A stretch of DNA of 64,000 nt from Kuschelorhynchus macadamiae (Eukaryota; Arthropoda; Insecta; Coleoptera; Curculionidae): assembly GCA_030620095.1 (NCBI GenBank), contig JAUTXW010004474.1:147001-211000 (forward strand), given 5' to 3'. Within the stretch, counting starts at the first letter, position 1. Each line of letters starts with the position of its first letter. A program made the translations under genes and the position numbers. Of this stretch, positions 1-9,939 are shown in pieces. Under the pieces are notes generated by a model. The model ran no database searches and was not told where the DNA came from. It saw only the letters and a program-made list of their open reading frames with translations.

Positions 1-2
1 TA

Positions 3-305
3 TATTTAAATTTTAAAGACAACAAATTTTCTGCTCTATATGAAATGTTTGCCAATTTTAGAAATTCTTACTATGGATTGACAAGTGAACCAATTTTTGC
101 GCCTGAAAAATTTAAGACAACTTCCCCTATTTCACACATTGATTGCTCTCATCAGAAGGAATCGCTTCAAAGTGGTTCTGTAGTTATAAGAGTTGAATTT
201 GAAATAAATGAAAATATTCAAAAAAATACCTCTGTTTATTGTCTCATCCTCCACGATAAAATATTTAGCTATAATCCTTTAACAAAAATAGTTAAACAAC
301 TTTAA
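3..305 (+). pseudogene. E0 major capsid protein, C-terminal part (cut by window edge)
   Basis: The frame is open from base 3 to the TAA at 303-305, so this is the tail of a gene that starts outside the window. It matches residue for residue along its length the last roughly 90 residues of the E1 capsid gene (end at 30686); both contain MFANFR, HIDCSHQKE and SYNPLTKIV. The homologous E1 gene resembles the double-jelly-roll major capsid protein of Polintons/adintoviruses, which builds the icosahedral shell. It is followed directly by a micro-ORF and an exonuclease-like gene, the same order as in E1. Unlike E1, this piece has no stop in the shared part. Only the C-terminal jelly-roll end is visible, so the status of the whole gene is unknown. 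The identification depends on the E1 copy. Confidence 0.7.
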
Positions 306-360
306 TACGCATGCGTCAGTTTTAATATTTATAGCATGACACAAAGAAATTTCTTTCATT

Positions 361-480
361 ATGGATTATATGCATCGGTTAATCATTTTTCAACACAAAT
401 TACAAGAGTTAAAGAAACAGATAGAAGAATACCAATTAAAATTTGAAATGGTAAAAAAATTTCAATATTTAAAGATATGA
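361..480 (+). CDS. E0 micro-ORF (39 aa), conserved with E1
   Basis: A 39-codon ORF from ATG 361 to TGA 478-480. It overlaps the start of the next gene by four bases (ATGA). The predicted peptide is a single charged amphipathic helix rich in Lys, Gln and Glu, ending in a basic-hydrophobic stretch (YLKI). E1 carries a 40-codon ORF at 30756-30878 in the same place, with the same ATGA overlap and a very similar end (ALKI). Conservation of position, length, overlap and C-terminus in two diverged elements is the argument that it is a real gene. Function is unknown; a small coiled-coil virion or regulatory peptide would fit. Confidence 0.55.
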   Translation: MDYMHRLIIFQHKLQELKKQIEEYQLKFEMVKKFQYLKI

Positions 481-886
481 AAGTAATTGTAGATATACAA
501 GGATTTAAAGTGGAAAACAATAAGTTAATTGTTAAAAAATTGGCAGCATACGATGGGTTTAAAATCAGCCACCACATATTTAAAGCGCCCTTTCCTATGA
601 ATCATTTACCATCAAAACTATACAGCAAGCAGATGAAGGATTTACTCCTTATCATAGATGTCGAGATGTCATCAGAAATTTAACCGAAAAAGTCGACTTT
701 ATCTATGTTAAGGGTGAAGAAAAGGCGGAGTTTATCAGAAAATATTCTCAAAAACCAGTTTTTGAATTTGATGAACAGCCAGCTTTACAGAAATTGGAAC
801 CATGCTGCTTTTATCATCAGAAAAATCCATGTTTTTGTGCATTAGCAAATGTTTTTCATTTGTATAACTATTTTTTTATGAAATAA
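477..886 (+). pseudogene. E0 exonuclease-like protein, frameshifted
   Basis: The homologue of the intact E1 gene at 30875-31324. The N-terminal part (DIQGF, AAYDGF, KAPFPM) is readable to a stop at 681-683. The C-terminal part is readable in another frame from about 680 to the TAA at 884-886, with VKGEEK, FDEQPAL and CALANVF motifs. The middle, which in E1 holds a Trp- and His-containing stretch, is partly deleted here. The family is recurrent beside Maverick capsid genes; the DIQGF start and VKG-EK motif suggest an RNase H-fold nuclease, but the function is not established. The E0 copy is inactive as read. Confidence 0.55.
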
Positions 887-897
887 AACGATTAGTT

Positions 898-1179
898 TTA
901 AAATATATTTGTTTTATTGGTTAAATATTTCCTTATACATAATATATGTTTGCTTAACTTTAATTGTTTTAAATCATGTATAAATTTTCTTTCATTTTTA
1001 CTTTTAAGAAAATCTATACATGCTTTAGCAGCTAGTTCACATAATTCTGCATGTTCCATATAGTGCATATAAACAGTAATGTTTTGAGCTTCACTGCTTT
1101 TTCCGTCAAACGCATAAAACTCAGAGCAAGCTTTAGACATTATGAATTCTTCATACATTTCTCTAACAACTTCCTCCAT
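898..1179 (-). CDS. E0 small helical protein A (93 aa)
   Basis: An uninterrupted reverse-strand ORF, similar over its whole length to the E1 gene at 31353-31628: both start ME-MYEEFI, contain a central LAAK-C-D-LK-KNE block and end with an HI-CI-L motif. The protein is predicted to be all-helical with scattered Cys and no signal peptide or membrane segment. It is the last of three tightly spaced reverse-strand genes that converge on the exonuclease-like gene, the same layout as E1. I do not recognise the family. Conservation between two elements that are otherwise well diverged supports a real protein. Confidence 0.6.
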   Translation of the reverse strand: MEEVVREMYEEFIMSKACSEFYAFDGKSSEAQNITVYMHYMEHAELCELAAKACIDFLKSKNERKFIHDLKQLKLSKHILCIRKYLTNKTNIF

Positions 1180-1181
1180 AA

Positions 1182-1490
1182 TTACACTAAAAGTTCTTCT
1201 TCTTTTAAAATGTCTTTCACTAGAACGGGATCTTCAATATATTTTTTCAATTTAAGAAGATGATAACCAAATCCCAATCCCCTTATGTCATGAATAAGTA
1301 GTATTAAGTCTAATGTTTCACAATATTTGTCACATGCAAATGCAGCACTCGCATATTCATTCGATAGTTTCTCGTAATAATGACACCATTGTGGTCTGCT
1401 TTGCATAGAATGCTGGCAATAAGAAAATGATAACAAGTAGAATTCTTTACTTAACTTTTTAACAGCTTTCACTAACTTGCACATGACCAC
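1182..1490 (-). CDS. E0 small helical protein B (102 aa)
   Basis: An open ORF ending two bases before the start of protein A on the reverse strand, so probably co-transcribed. It is the counterpart of the E1 gene at 31646-31936: shared features are a YFSYC/SFSYC motif, an invariant Trp-x-x-Y/FY, a CDKY/CSKY-ETL helix, a GFGY turn and an acidic tail. Helical and Cys-containing, with no membrane segment. The fold pattern resembles protein A, so A and B may be ancient paralogues. Function unknown. Confidence 0.6.
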   Translation of the reverse strand: MVMCKLVKAVKKLSKEFYLLSFSYCQHSMQSRPQWCHYYEKLSNEYASAAFACDKYCETLDLILLIHDIRGLGFGYHLLKLKKYIEDPVLVKDILKEEELLV

Positions 1491-1701
1491 AACACCTTTT
1501 TATAGATCGCGGTGGTCCATCTATACAGTCACCCTCTTGATTATGATGAGTATAACACGGTAAGTTTAACTGTAATTTCTTGTCACGTCTATAGCGTTCT
1601 GGTAGCTTTTCCCAAATTTGTAACAACTCCACTGACTCTACAAATCTTCTTAAGTAATTGAGAGGAATATATTTTAGATCACCCACCGGAATGTCCCTCA
1701 A
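1459..1701 (-). CDS. E0 third small reverse-strand protein (80 aa)
   Basis: An ORF overlapping the start of protein B by 32 bases in another frame. It contains a helical Leu-rich start (YIPLNYLRRF), a Trp-Glu-Lys-Leu stretch, and a Cys/His-rich tail. It does not resemble the third E1 gene of this cluster (31942-32331), so this slot seems variable. The helical start with its Trp could suggest a death-fold domain, but the similarity is too weak to claim. The frame overlap with B may indicate a frameshift or a second ORF fused by decay. Confidence 0.4.
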   Translation of the reverse strand: MRDIPVGDLKYIPLNYLRRFVESVELLQIWEKLPERYRRDKKLQLNLPCYTHHNQEGDCIDGPPRSIKRCCGHVQVSESC

Positions 1702-1800
1702 ACAGAGTCAAGTAGGCGTGGCAGGGACAGGCGCGAGAAGTGGGAGACCAATGAAAAAAGTGGTGGGGGGAGCGAGACTAACCCCCCAATCCCCTCTACT
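1702..1800. repeat. Candidate right terminus of E0
   Basis: A GC-rich stretch between the last E0 gene and AT-rich DNA. It ends CCCCTCTACT at 1800, which resembles the E1 right end (CCCCTATTATAACTACT) in having CCCCT followed by a CTACT terminus. Gene-to-end spacing (about 100 bp) is shorter than in E1 (about 300 bp). If it is the end, the target duplication would begin at 1801 (GAAATG), but the left end lies outside the window, so this cannot be tested here. Confidence 0.35.
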
Positions 1801-2083
1801 GAAATGTGTTTAATATAATACAAAGAAAAGAATGGTTATATAAGTAAAATTAAATACTTTTGCAAAAATTTTCAATAAATTAATAAAGAAGCCAGAAAAT
1901 GGTAAAAATATAGAAAAAGAGAGATACATTAAATATTGAAATTAATTGTCATAAAATCCATTATTTACATTTTAAACATATAAAATCATTTTATCACTAA
2001 TATATTTTATTAGTACTTTTTAATACATACACAATAGCAAAAAATAAACATTTTATTGCTTCTGGAAAACTAGTTAATTATTC
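1801..2083. other. AT-rich gap between E0 and E2
   Basis: No gene or repeat is recognised. The breakpoint between the plus-oriented E0 block and the minus-oriented E2 block lies in or beside this stretch. Confidence 0.5.
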
Positions 2084-2482
2084 TTAATACTTTAAATATT
2101 GATTGATCAAAAAAATGTTGAACAAACAAGTCAATATACAAAACATCGTTTTATAGGTCTCTATTTTGTCATAAGTACATTTAAATACATATTGTTCTTT
2201 GTTTTTTCTACTTTTTGAAAACCACAAACATACAGCCAAGTCGCAAGTTTTAAAATATTTATACTGTTCATCAATGGGACAGTCATCATATGTCCACTCA
2301 AATATTTCTGCACCACAGTAAAAACATCTGAAATTATCATTATATGAAGTGTAGTAAAATCCTGCTTTTGCTAGCACTTCAGGTTTCAATTTTCCCTTCC
2401 AATTTTTAAATGAGGAAAGTCGTTTTTCATAATTTCTATAGAAATTGTTGTAAATTTCAGAATCAAATCTTTCTAAACACAT
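2084..2482 (-). CDS. E2 BIR-domain, tail-anchored IAP-like protein with a lost zinc ligand
   Basis: 132 aa. One baculoviral IAP repeat occupies about residues 20-82: the GFYYTS turn, the CFYC zinc pair (Cys53, Cys56) and the closing Cys80 are present. The conserved His that completes the zinc site is Gln here (position 73, DEQ); the E1 copy has DPIVEH. A hydrophobic tail at about residues 112-130 suggests a C-terminal membrane anchor, as in E1. There is no RING on this protein; a separate RING ORF lies at the other end of E2. BIR proteins bind caspases or IAP antagonists and inhibit apoptosis, which would suit a virus-like element. The ORF is open, but the His to Gln change suggests the fold is damaged. 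Confidence 0.75.
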   Translation of the reverse strand: MCLERFDSEIYNNFYRNYEKRLSSFKNWKGKLKPEVLAKAGFYYTSYNDNFRCFYCGAEIFEWTYDDCPIDEQYKYFKTCDLAVCLWFSKSRKNKEQYVFKCTYDKIETYKTMFCILTCLFNIFLINQYLKY

Positions 2483-3502
2483 ATTTACTTCAAGTGCTAA
2501 AGCACTTAAAGAAACAACTGAAAACTGACTACGAATTCTTCTGATATTTAATATAACCTGTAACCTTGAAAATTAAAAGAGGAAGGGAAAATTGAATTTA
2601 GAAATTTGAAAGGTCTTCATGGTTCATTGACCATTCGTAAAAATGAATAACCCGATGACCTCACGCAAGTGGGTCGAAGCTGTTAGAAATTTTAAATCTT
2701 TTATCATCAGAAGAACTTAAGGCCAATTTACTTACTAATTCGGTGTAAATTGTATGTAAACGAGATTTAAATAAATATATTGTACAGATGGTTTTTGAGT
2801 TATTTTCAACAACATCTCTGTAATGAACAAAATCTAATTATTATTTAATACTACTGGTTTTAATTTCTTTGGCCTTCTTAAGAGTATCACTCTTCGTTTT
2901 GACACAATATGCTTTGGCTGAAGTGCTGTAAAAATAATTTATGGGTTCACCAGCATATTCATCTTTAAATTTCCCTACTACAGATTTGGTTATTGGCATT
3001 TCATGAATATTATCTGGTTTATAATTTGATGTGTCAAATTTTTCTATATTACGTTTTAAATCTTCATACACATTTTACGTTTGTATTTCTAATATGAAAG
3101 AGTCTGTGTCAGTGTACAAAAGTTTAACTTTATCTTCATAAAGAGGCTTAAAAAAGTTATAAAAAAATCATACATTACAGTTTTTTGAAATATTTAAAAT
3201 GGAAAATCCTACGTAAATTGGCTTTTTCAATTTGGATAACAACTAAATTCTTTCATTCTTAAAATACGGTTTGGCAATTAGATTTTCTGCGCCATATTTT
3301 CTGTGATTTTTCGACCACTGTGTAACTAACCTTATATCAATTCTTTTATCGACATTTTCCATAGTTTTTCCATATATACTATTATTTGCTAATTTATAAT
3401 TATTTTTATCAAATTCATTTTTAGACTCATTGCGTAGTTTTGTATTCAAAGCAATATACGGTTTTAACCAAGGTGACTGAGTAAACCCTAAAACTCTATG
3501 TA

Positions 3503-3824
3503 CAGGGTGATCGCGTATAATGTTACCCCCCTTTAACTTTTTTGTTTCTCACTGTAGAAAAAAAAGTATTATATAAAAGTTTTAGAACTTACTGCATACT
3601 ATTTGCACAACATATTTTTGTATATACAGGGTGTGTCATAAACAAATACCAAAGCAAAGTTACCTTTTTTTAAATGGAACACCCTGTATATTGTTTCATT
3701 TTTGGATTCTACAGGAAATTATAAACACATTTCATGTATAATGTCCTATATCTAACATGAACCGTTTTCGACTTATTGCTGTTTGAAAATTAAATAATAT
3801 GAGAAATAAGGTCGCGCAGGTCAA
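3503..3824. repeat. Left terminal inverted repeat of the mariner (322 bp)
   Basis: Pairs with 5086-5407 in inverse orientation with few mismatches. Inside it, the terminal heptamer CAGGGTG recurs at 3627-3633 and, inverted, at 3680-3686, so each TIR contains three copies of the end motif. Confidence 0.88.
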
Positions 3825-3886
3825 GATGTATTTTATGGTTTCCATGGATAACAATATTGTTAACTTGGTTAACTTCGTGACACAAG

Positions 3887-5011
3887 TTGTCAATTTTGAT
3901 AAGCAGTAAGAATTCATATTCAAAAATGCCTTATTCGAAACAAGAAAAGCAGTTTATTTTAATGGCTTATATTAAAAATAATTATAATGTGAAAATGGCG
4001 CAGCAAGAACTACGAAGAAATAATGCACGGATGAATGTTCCTTGTAAACAGACCATTAGAAGAATATTTATTAAATTTCAACGAGATTCAAACTTAGACA
4101 GAAAGAAAAGATGCATTCCACAAGACGAGGATACCGAATTGAACATTTTACTGGCTATTCAAGAAAATCCGAATAAGTCAATTAGAACCATTTCAACCGA
4201 CTTAAGGCAAATGCAAGATAATCCAAAAAATACATCATATGGAAAAATTCAAAAAACACTTAAATTAGCTGGCTTCAAACCTTTCAAAATTAGACCTACT
4301 CCAAAATTAACCGTCACACAAAGAGAGAAAAGAGTAGAATTTTGCCGTGAAATGCTGGGAATAATAAACCACAATAATAACTTTCTACAAACAATTCTTT
4401 GGACAGACGAGTCAACTTTTGCCACCAATGGAATGATAAACAGGAAGAATACGAGGCATTGGGCAACAGAAAATCCCCACAGTTACCGAGAATTCCAGTA
4501 TCAGGGTCGTCAGTCTGTAAATGTATGGTGCGGCATACTTGACAATAAAATCATTGGGCCACATTTTTTTGAAGGTGTGTTAAATGGGAATATATATTTG
4601 CAATTTCTTCAAAATGAGTTAGCAGAGTTTCTGGATGATTTACCACTAGCACGTTTAAACCAACTTACGTTTCAGCAAGACGGCGCCCCGCCGCACAACA
4701 TAGTTGAAGTAACGAACTATCTCACTCAAATATTTGGAAACTGGATCGGACGGAATGGTCCGATTAAATGGCCGCCTAATAGTCCGGACCTCACACCTTT
4801 AGATGCTTTCCTGTGGGGTACTCTGAAAGATAGAATTAATGCAAACAACATAGAGAATCGTGAACACCTTAAACAACTCATAAGAAATGAAATTAATCTA
4901 ATAAACACTAATTATGCTGAGTCGATCAGAAACTCCTTGGAAAAATTAAGAAGAACCTTAATAAGGTGTATTGAAGTTAATGGAGGACCAGTCGAACAAC
5001 TCTATATTTAG
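3887..5011 (+). CDS. Mariner-type DDD transposase (up to 374 aa)
   Basis: Cut-and-paste transposase of the IS630-Tc1-mariner superfamily. An N-terminal helix-turn-helix region (to about residue 110) is followed by the catalytic domain: WTDEST holds the first Asp, QQDGAPPHN the second, and NSPDLTPLD the third, with 40 residues between the second and third by my count. The third acidic residue is Asp, and the PLDAFLWG ending fits the DD41D group better than classic DD34D mariners or DD34E Tc1. The frame starts at 3887 (ATG at 3887 or 3926); the second ATG gives a start MPYSKQEK like other members. No stop interrupts the gene, so it may encode a working enzyme acting on the 322-bp TIRs on either side. 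Confidence 0.9.
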   Translation: MSILISSKNSYSKMPYSKQEKQFILMAYIKNNYNVKMAQQELRRNNARMNVPCKQTIRRIFIKFQRDSNLDRKKRCIPQDEDTELNILLAIQENPNKSIRTISTDLRQMQDNPKNTSYGKIQKTLKLAGFKPFKIRPTPKLTVTQREKRVEFCREMLGIINHNNNFLQTILWTDESTFATNGMINRKNTRHWATENPHSYREFQYQGRQSVNVWCGILDNKIIGPHFFEGVLNGNIYLQFLQNELAEFLDDLPLARLNQLTFQQDGAPPHNIVEVTNYLTQIFGNWIGRNGPIKWPPNSPDLTPLDAFLWGTLKDRINANNIENREHLKQLIRNEINLINTNYAESIRNSLEKLRRTLIRCIEVNGGPVEQLYI

Positions 5012-5085
5012 TATAGCTACTTATATTTCTGCTTTCTAGTTCGTAGTTTTGCTTTGTGTTATTTAGTTTGTTTCATTACACATGT

Positions 5086-5407
5086 TTGACCTGCGCGACC
5101 TTATTTCTCATATTATTTAATTTTCAAACAGCAATAAGTCGAAAACGGTTCATGTTAGATATAGGACATTATACATGAAATGTGTTTAGAATTTCCTGTA
5201 GAATCCAAAAATGCAACAATATACAGGGTGTTCCATTTAAAAAAAGGTAACTTTGCTTTGGTATTTGTTTATGACACACCCTGTATATACAAAAATATGT
5301 TGTGCAAATAGTATGCAATGAGTTCTAAAACTTTTATATAATACTTTTTTTTCTACAGTGAGAAACAAAAAAGTTAAAGGGGGGTAACATTATACGCGAT
5401 CACCCGG
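5086..5407. repeat. Right terminal inverted repeat of the mariner (322 bp)
   Basis: Mirror copy of 3503-3824, including the two internal CAGGGTG copies at 5224-5230 and (inverted) 5277-5283. Confidence 0.88.
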
Positions 5408-7425
5408 TACCCCAGTTAATTTCAATCCATGTTTAATGCACTGTTTTAAAAGTGTATAATGAATTACATATTTTATTTTATCTTTTAAATTTGTTATTAA
5501 CTTTGTGCAATTAGAATTGGGGGGTTTATAATTTTCTGGATAAAAAGGAAAGTCATTATAAGCATCATGTAATTCCGTGGGATACTCCAAATAAACTTCG
5601 AGGACATAGCTTTTCTCAGAGGAGTCGGAAAGGTTTGTATTGTCTAAATTGTCTATTTCTGATTTTGCAAGCGATATGAAATTTTTCTGTGGAATATATT
5701 GGGACATTGCGTATCAATAAAGATTGGTAGCATCGAGACACATAATAAAATTAGTAGGTACTAAAGGATCAAAATCAGACAAAAATAAATTATTGGTAAC
5801 TGATTTTCTACATGCGCAAGTACTAACACCACCTCGTACACTACTTTAAAAAAAATGTAACATATCAGGGTCCGTCAGAAGTTTTAATTGAACGCCTGTA
5901 TAGCGTAAACAAAAATCAAAACCTAAACCGGGAAATGTATAATAATGTGCGGGGTCTAATTTATAGGTGTTCATACAAGTATTACATTTAAATAATTTTC
6001 ACACTTTTATTGCCCTTTCATATTCTTCTTTGCTAATATGTTCATTCGTCAAGTCATTATAAAATTCCTCTTGTTCAGGTAATGCGTTTTTATTTAATTT
6101 TGTAAGGTCTTTCCGAATATATTTAAATTTTTCAATATCAGAAAAATTATTAGGAATTTCTTTACACTAATTATCACTTAGCTTTTCAGATAATTTTGGA
6201 AGGAATATAAATACTTCTATATGTTTCTGAGAGGAAATATATTTTTCTCTATTTTATGCTACTACCGACAATTGCTCTTAACTGTGGCATACTTTTTATA
6301 AATAAATGGCAATCGTAATTTTTAAAATTATGAAATATGACTGGAATAAGATGTGGTTGCTTATAATTTAAGTTGCACAAGGAATGTGCAACTCCTCTAT
6401 ATTTTCTGGTTAAATAACAATGATCTGCCACTTTTTGATTATCATTTTCAAATGGTTTGTTGCAAATGTGCAATATGTGAATACTGATAGCTCAATTTTT
6501 CTAGTTCAGTTAATTTTTCCAATTTTTTAAAGTTTTCTAAATACCTAAATTATAAGTCGTGAACCTCCATTTCTAGAAAATATATAAACACTTGAGCACA
6601 ATTAGGTCCTCTGTATAATTCTAGCTTAGAAACATTATCATCAAACGAACATTTTAAGTAATATGCAAATGAATAAGGGACATGTTCAAATTTTTTTACA
6701 GTGTAAGTTTTATCTAAACCTATCTCTACATCATCGGTGCTATTAAAAAGGTTAAGTACATATTCAAAATCGGCATATATGACAAAAGGAACTTCCATTT
6801 GATTTTGAATATTTTCAAATTTAAGAATATGTCCCGGTACGATTTTCCCAAATTTGTCTTCTTTGCAATCTTTTAATGGTAAATTTATTCTTACAAACTC
6901 ACAGTCAAAAGTATTATGTCTAGTTAAATATTCTTCTGAACTAAAATACTGAAGACATACATCACATAGATATCTTTTTCCATTATGTTTTGAAACTTGA
7001 CTTGATAATAATCTACTTAAATCAGAAATATAATAGTAGTGAAAATTCCCATCATCACTTATTAATAATAAATTAATATGGTTTGTTTTTTTAGATTTTG
7101 AATAATGTAGAGGTGCTATTACTTCATAACTAAGTCTAAAGTTTTTTTCTATTTTTTTCCAAAGAATAAATATTAATAGATATATTGTTCTGTCTTTCAA
7201 ATTTTTCTACGTTCTTTAAAGCTATAGAAAAGTCAAAACCTGAAGTATCCAAGATTGTTGTAGCTATCAGACACACCGCCAAACAATAATGGTCTTGATT
7301 TCCAAGGTTAATAACAGCTCGCTTTAATTCGATTTCTTCCGGTAGTCGACTGTAGGAAAAAGATCGCAGTGGATTATATTTGTTGAAGTTCATTTCTAGA
7401 TGCAAAAGTTTCAAAAGAACCCATC

Positions 7426-7513
7426 CTGCAACCAAAAATTTTATTGGAATATATTAGATTTTTTATGTTTTTTAATAAAATATAAAATGGTTTTAAAATA
7501 TTTAAAAAATTAC
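7426..7513 (-). other. E2 pPolB intron 2 (88 bp)
   Basis: On the reverse strand, the exon ends GATTCAG and is followed by GTAATT; the intron ends TTGCAG, followed by GATGGG. Splicing restores an Asp-Ser-Gly-Trp junction, exactly as in E1 intron 2 (18308-18374), in the same codon and phase. Confidence 0.75.
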
Positions 7514-7950
7514 CTGAATCTTTTTCTGCTAAATCATCAGCCTTTCGGTCTATTATTTCACACATTTCATTGATGTTCGATATAATATCTGAGCTGGTAC
7601 AAATAACTTTAAAAGGGGTATTGAAAGACTTGACCTCCGTTACCAGGATTGAAGTAAATGCCAAATAATTCCATATTTTATTTTAAGCATGTATGTGTTT
7701 CAAGAAATTTTTCTATTAAGCTTCTAATTTTGTCTGATGTCACTGAAAAACAGTTGAATGTTTACATATAATGCTTCTGCTAAAATTCTGTAGGATATGA
7801 TTCTTTTATCAAAAGCAGATTTAATAATTTTTGCTCCACTTTCTTTGGCACTCAAAGCTATGTTATTCTTATGTGTATTGGTTCGAAGGTGGCGGCCCCA
7901 CAGTGATGTTCTAATAGATTTCTTACAGTGTTCACAATATTTGTTGTATT

Positions 7951-8370
7951 CTAAAACAAGAGCATTCTCTAAATAACTTAAAATTATAATAGAAAAACAC
8001 CAAGTAAATTCAAAATACCTTTAAAATGCTGCAGTGATATAAAAATAGATTTAAAATATTGAAGTCACTGCTAACATCAATATTCCATACAAATGTTACG
8101 CCTTAAAATGACTCTAAAACTGCAAATCGTAACTTAAATTTAAATGTAAAATAGGTGAACTTGCAATCGTAACAGCATACTTATATCTAACAAAATTAAT
8201 ACCAATATAATTTCGTCACTTTAAATGAAAACACTCTGTATTGAGTATAGAAAAATTTTACAAGTTGAATATATAAAATAAAACAATAGGTATAATGAGT
8301 TTTAAAAACAATGTATTGCTTTGCCAGGCGTAAAAAAATGTAGAATATACTATAAAAAATAAGCTCTTAC
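7951..8370 (-). other. E2 pPolB intron 1 (420 bp)
   Basis: Donor GTAAGAGC at 8370 downwards, acceptor CTTGTTTTAG ending at 7951. It separates the zinc-finger exon from the Cys-pair exon (CEHCKK), the same place as the 61-bp intron 1 of E1. The sequence inside is AT-rich and not otherwise recognised. Confidence 0.65.
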
Positions 8371-8540
8371 CTTCTTTCTAGCTTCAATCTTTGCTCCGAT
8401 GAATTTTCCGAAAATTCCAATTGTTGTTTGCCTCTTGCTGATATTTTTACACACTTATTTTTTGTGACGAATTAAATTGTCTCTTCTAGTAAAAAATGTG
8501 TTACAGTTTAAACATTTAAGATTCAAAACAAAAATGTGCC

Positions 8541-8677
8541 TTAACTACTTCTCCTTTTGAAAAACTGTCATTAAGTTTCTTACGTACTGAGTTAAAACTG
8601 TAGGAACAAAACTTGAATAGGATTTTAAAAAAGATTACAGTGGAGAGGGGCGATAAAAAAAAATGTGTGAATATTTT
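8541..8677. other. Spacer between E2 NSP gene and pPolB
   Basis: Short AT-rich spacer that should hold the pPolB promoter and start; the start codon itself could not be fixed. Confidence 0.4.
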
Positions 8678-9821
8678 TTAATCCATAGAATCTGCCCACC
8701 CATCAAATATATATTTAATTCTATTCCAAATTTCCTCTTGTTCCTTATCGATGGAATTATTTTTTAATTGGGAGTCAAACAAGTTGTTTAAACAAAAGCC
8801 AAAAGATTTTAATTTTCACAAAGTAATCCGTGATTGAATTGAATTTTTTTTACGCATCATATGTTTGTTTGCGTCGAATTTGTCCTATGAAACTAAAATT
8901 GCTCAGGTGTTTTTGGTTCTGGAGAAAATGGTATTTTCATTAGGCGTAAATTCTGTCTGAGAAATATCACTATACTGGGACCCTTGGAGAAAATTGGACT
9001 TCTCTGCCCGCAAGTGATATCACTATCAGACTTCTGATAATTTTGTACGATTTGGGATAAAACAGAAGGGGAATTTGGAGGTGAATTATTTTTAAAAATT
9101 TCAGTGTTTTGACCACCTGAGAAATCCGAACCAGAAGGTGACCTATTATCACAAAGAGTGGGTTCTTTAGAACAATTGTTGGTTTTTGGAATTTGAAACA
9201 TTTTTGGTAACGTTTAAATATTGCAAATTGTTAAAGCAAGGTATGGTATTAATATTAAAATGAAAATCTTCTGAATATGAACTGTCGTGAATATCGGCCG
9301 AAAATATGCTTAAATAGTCTTTCGATTTTGTCACGTCTTCTAAATTTTGTGAGTAAACCTCTAAAGGTTCTTCATTAAAGTGTAATATATCTAAATCAGA
9401 ATTAGTTTCTAAGAGATTCTCAATCGGTCCCCAGTTGCTGAATCCCTCAGTTACTAATTCTGGTTTAAATACAACGCCTGCTAAATAGGAATTAGAATTT
9501 TGAGATATTGCATGATTTTTTTTTGAAGATCCTATACACAAGTAATCTTTAAATTTAGAAATATCTTCTAAAATTTCGTCAGTAGGTTCGTCAATAGGAT
9601 TAGAATTATTGTCCTCTAAAATATTAATTAACTCGGGTCAGGATCTTATTAGAACTAGCTGTTTGCAAGTTCTCTTCAACAATATTTTTTTTATTTATAG
9701 GATTAAGTTGTAAACGAGCATTGTTTTCTACCATACCTAGCACCATGTCCCTGAAAGATCTGCTCTTTTGGCTTAAATTATCACTTGAATTTAGAATTGC
9801 AGGAACATATACATATTGCAA
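8678..9821 (-). pseudogene. E2 NSP-rich protein upstream of pPolB, frameshifted
   Basis: Readable in at least four frame segments: 9821-9624, 9620-9202, 9201-8893 and about 8810-8678. The body is acidic and rich in Ser, Asn and Pro with NSP motifs (PPNSPS, RSPSGS). The last segment ends in a compact domain (LKSFGF-LNNL, then IFDGWADSMD before TAA) that matches the C-terminus of the E1 gene at 16577-17479 (LKCLGF-IQNL, then FDKLVDSFEEMDS). Both genes sit just upstream of pPolB on the same strand as it. Function unknown. Confidence 0.6.
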
Positions 9822-9939
9822 AATTTGGGCTTTTTTAACATTTCATTTGTATTTTTTGTATCAACGAAACATAAGAACTGTTTAACTAAACGCATAAGAC
9901 GGTCGAGTTTATAAAGAAAAATCGAAGGTTTCTAGACTG

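Larger units (their letters stand above)
3503..5407 (+). mobile_element. Mariner/Tc1-type transposon with long TIRs, inserted in E2 pPolB
   Basis: 1905 bp bounded by CAGGGTGATCGCG on the left and the complement of CCGGGTGATCGCG on the right. A TA duplication flanks it (3501-3502 and 5408-5409); removing the element and one TA rejoins the polymerase reading frame of E2. It carries one full transposase gene. The intact transposase and nearly matching TIRs suggest that it is younger than the host Maverick. Confidence 0.93.
2598..8540 (-). pseudogene. E2 protein-primed DNA polymerase B (pPolB), broken and split by a mariner
   Basis: Readable in pieces on the reverse strand: a C2H2 finger exon near 8371-8540, exon 2 (about 7514-7950), then pieces at 7425-7136, 7200-6550, 6473-6249, 5707-5410, 3501-3243, 3071-2841 and down to the stop at 2598-2600. 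Features seen include the ExoI-type YADFE, an endonuclease-VII-like Cys/His block (DHCYLT, YRGVAHSLCN), the HNFKNYD motif and the polymerase motif KLANNSIYGK. Damage includes an in-frame TAA just after the zinc finger, a deletion of about 24 codons near 7250 relative to E1, several frameshifts and the mariner at 3503-5407. Two intron positions match E1. The family replicates linear DNA from a protein primer. Confidence 0.8.
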
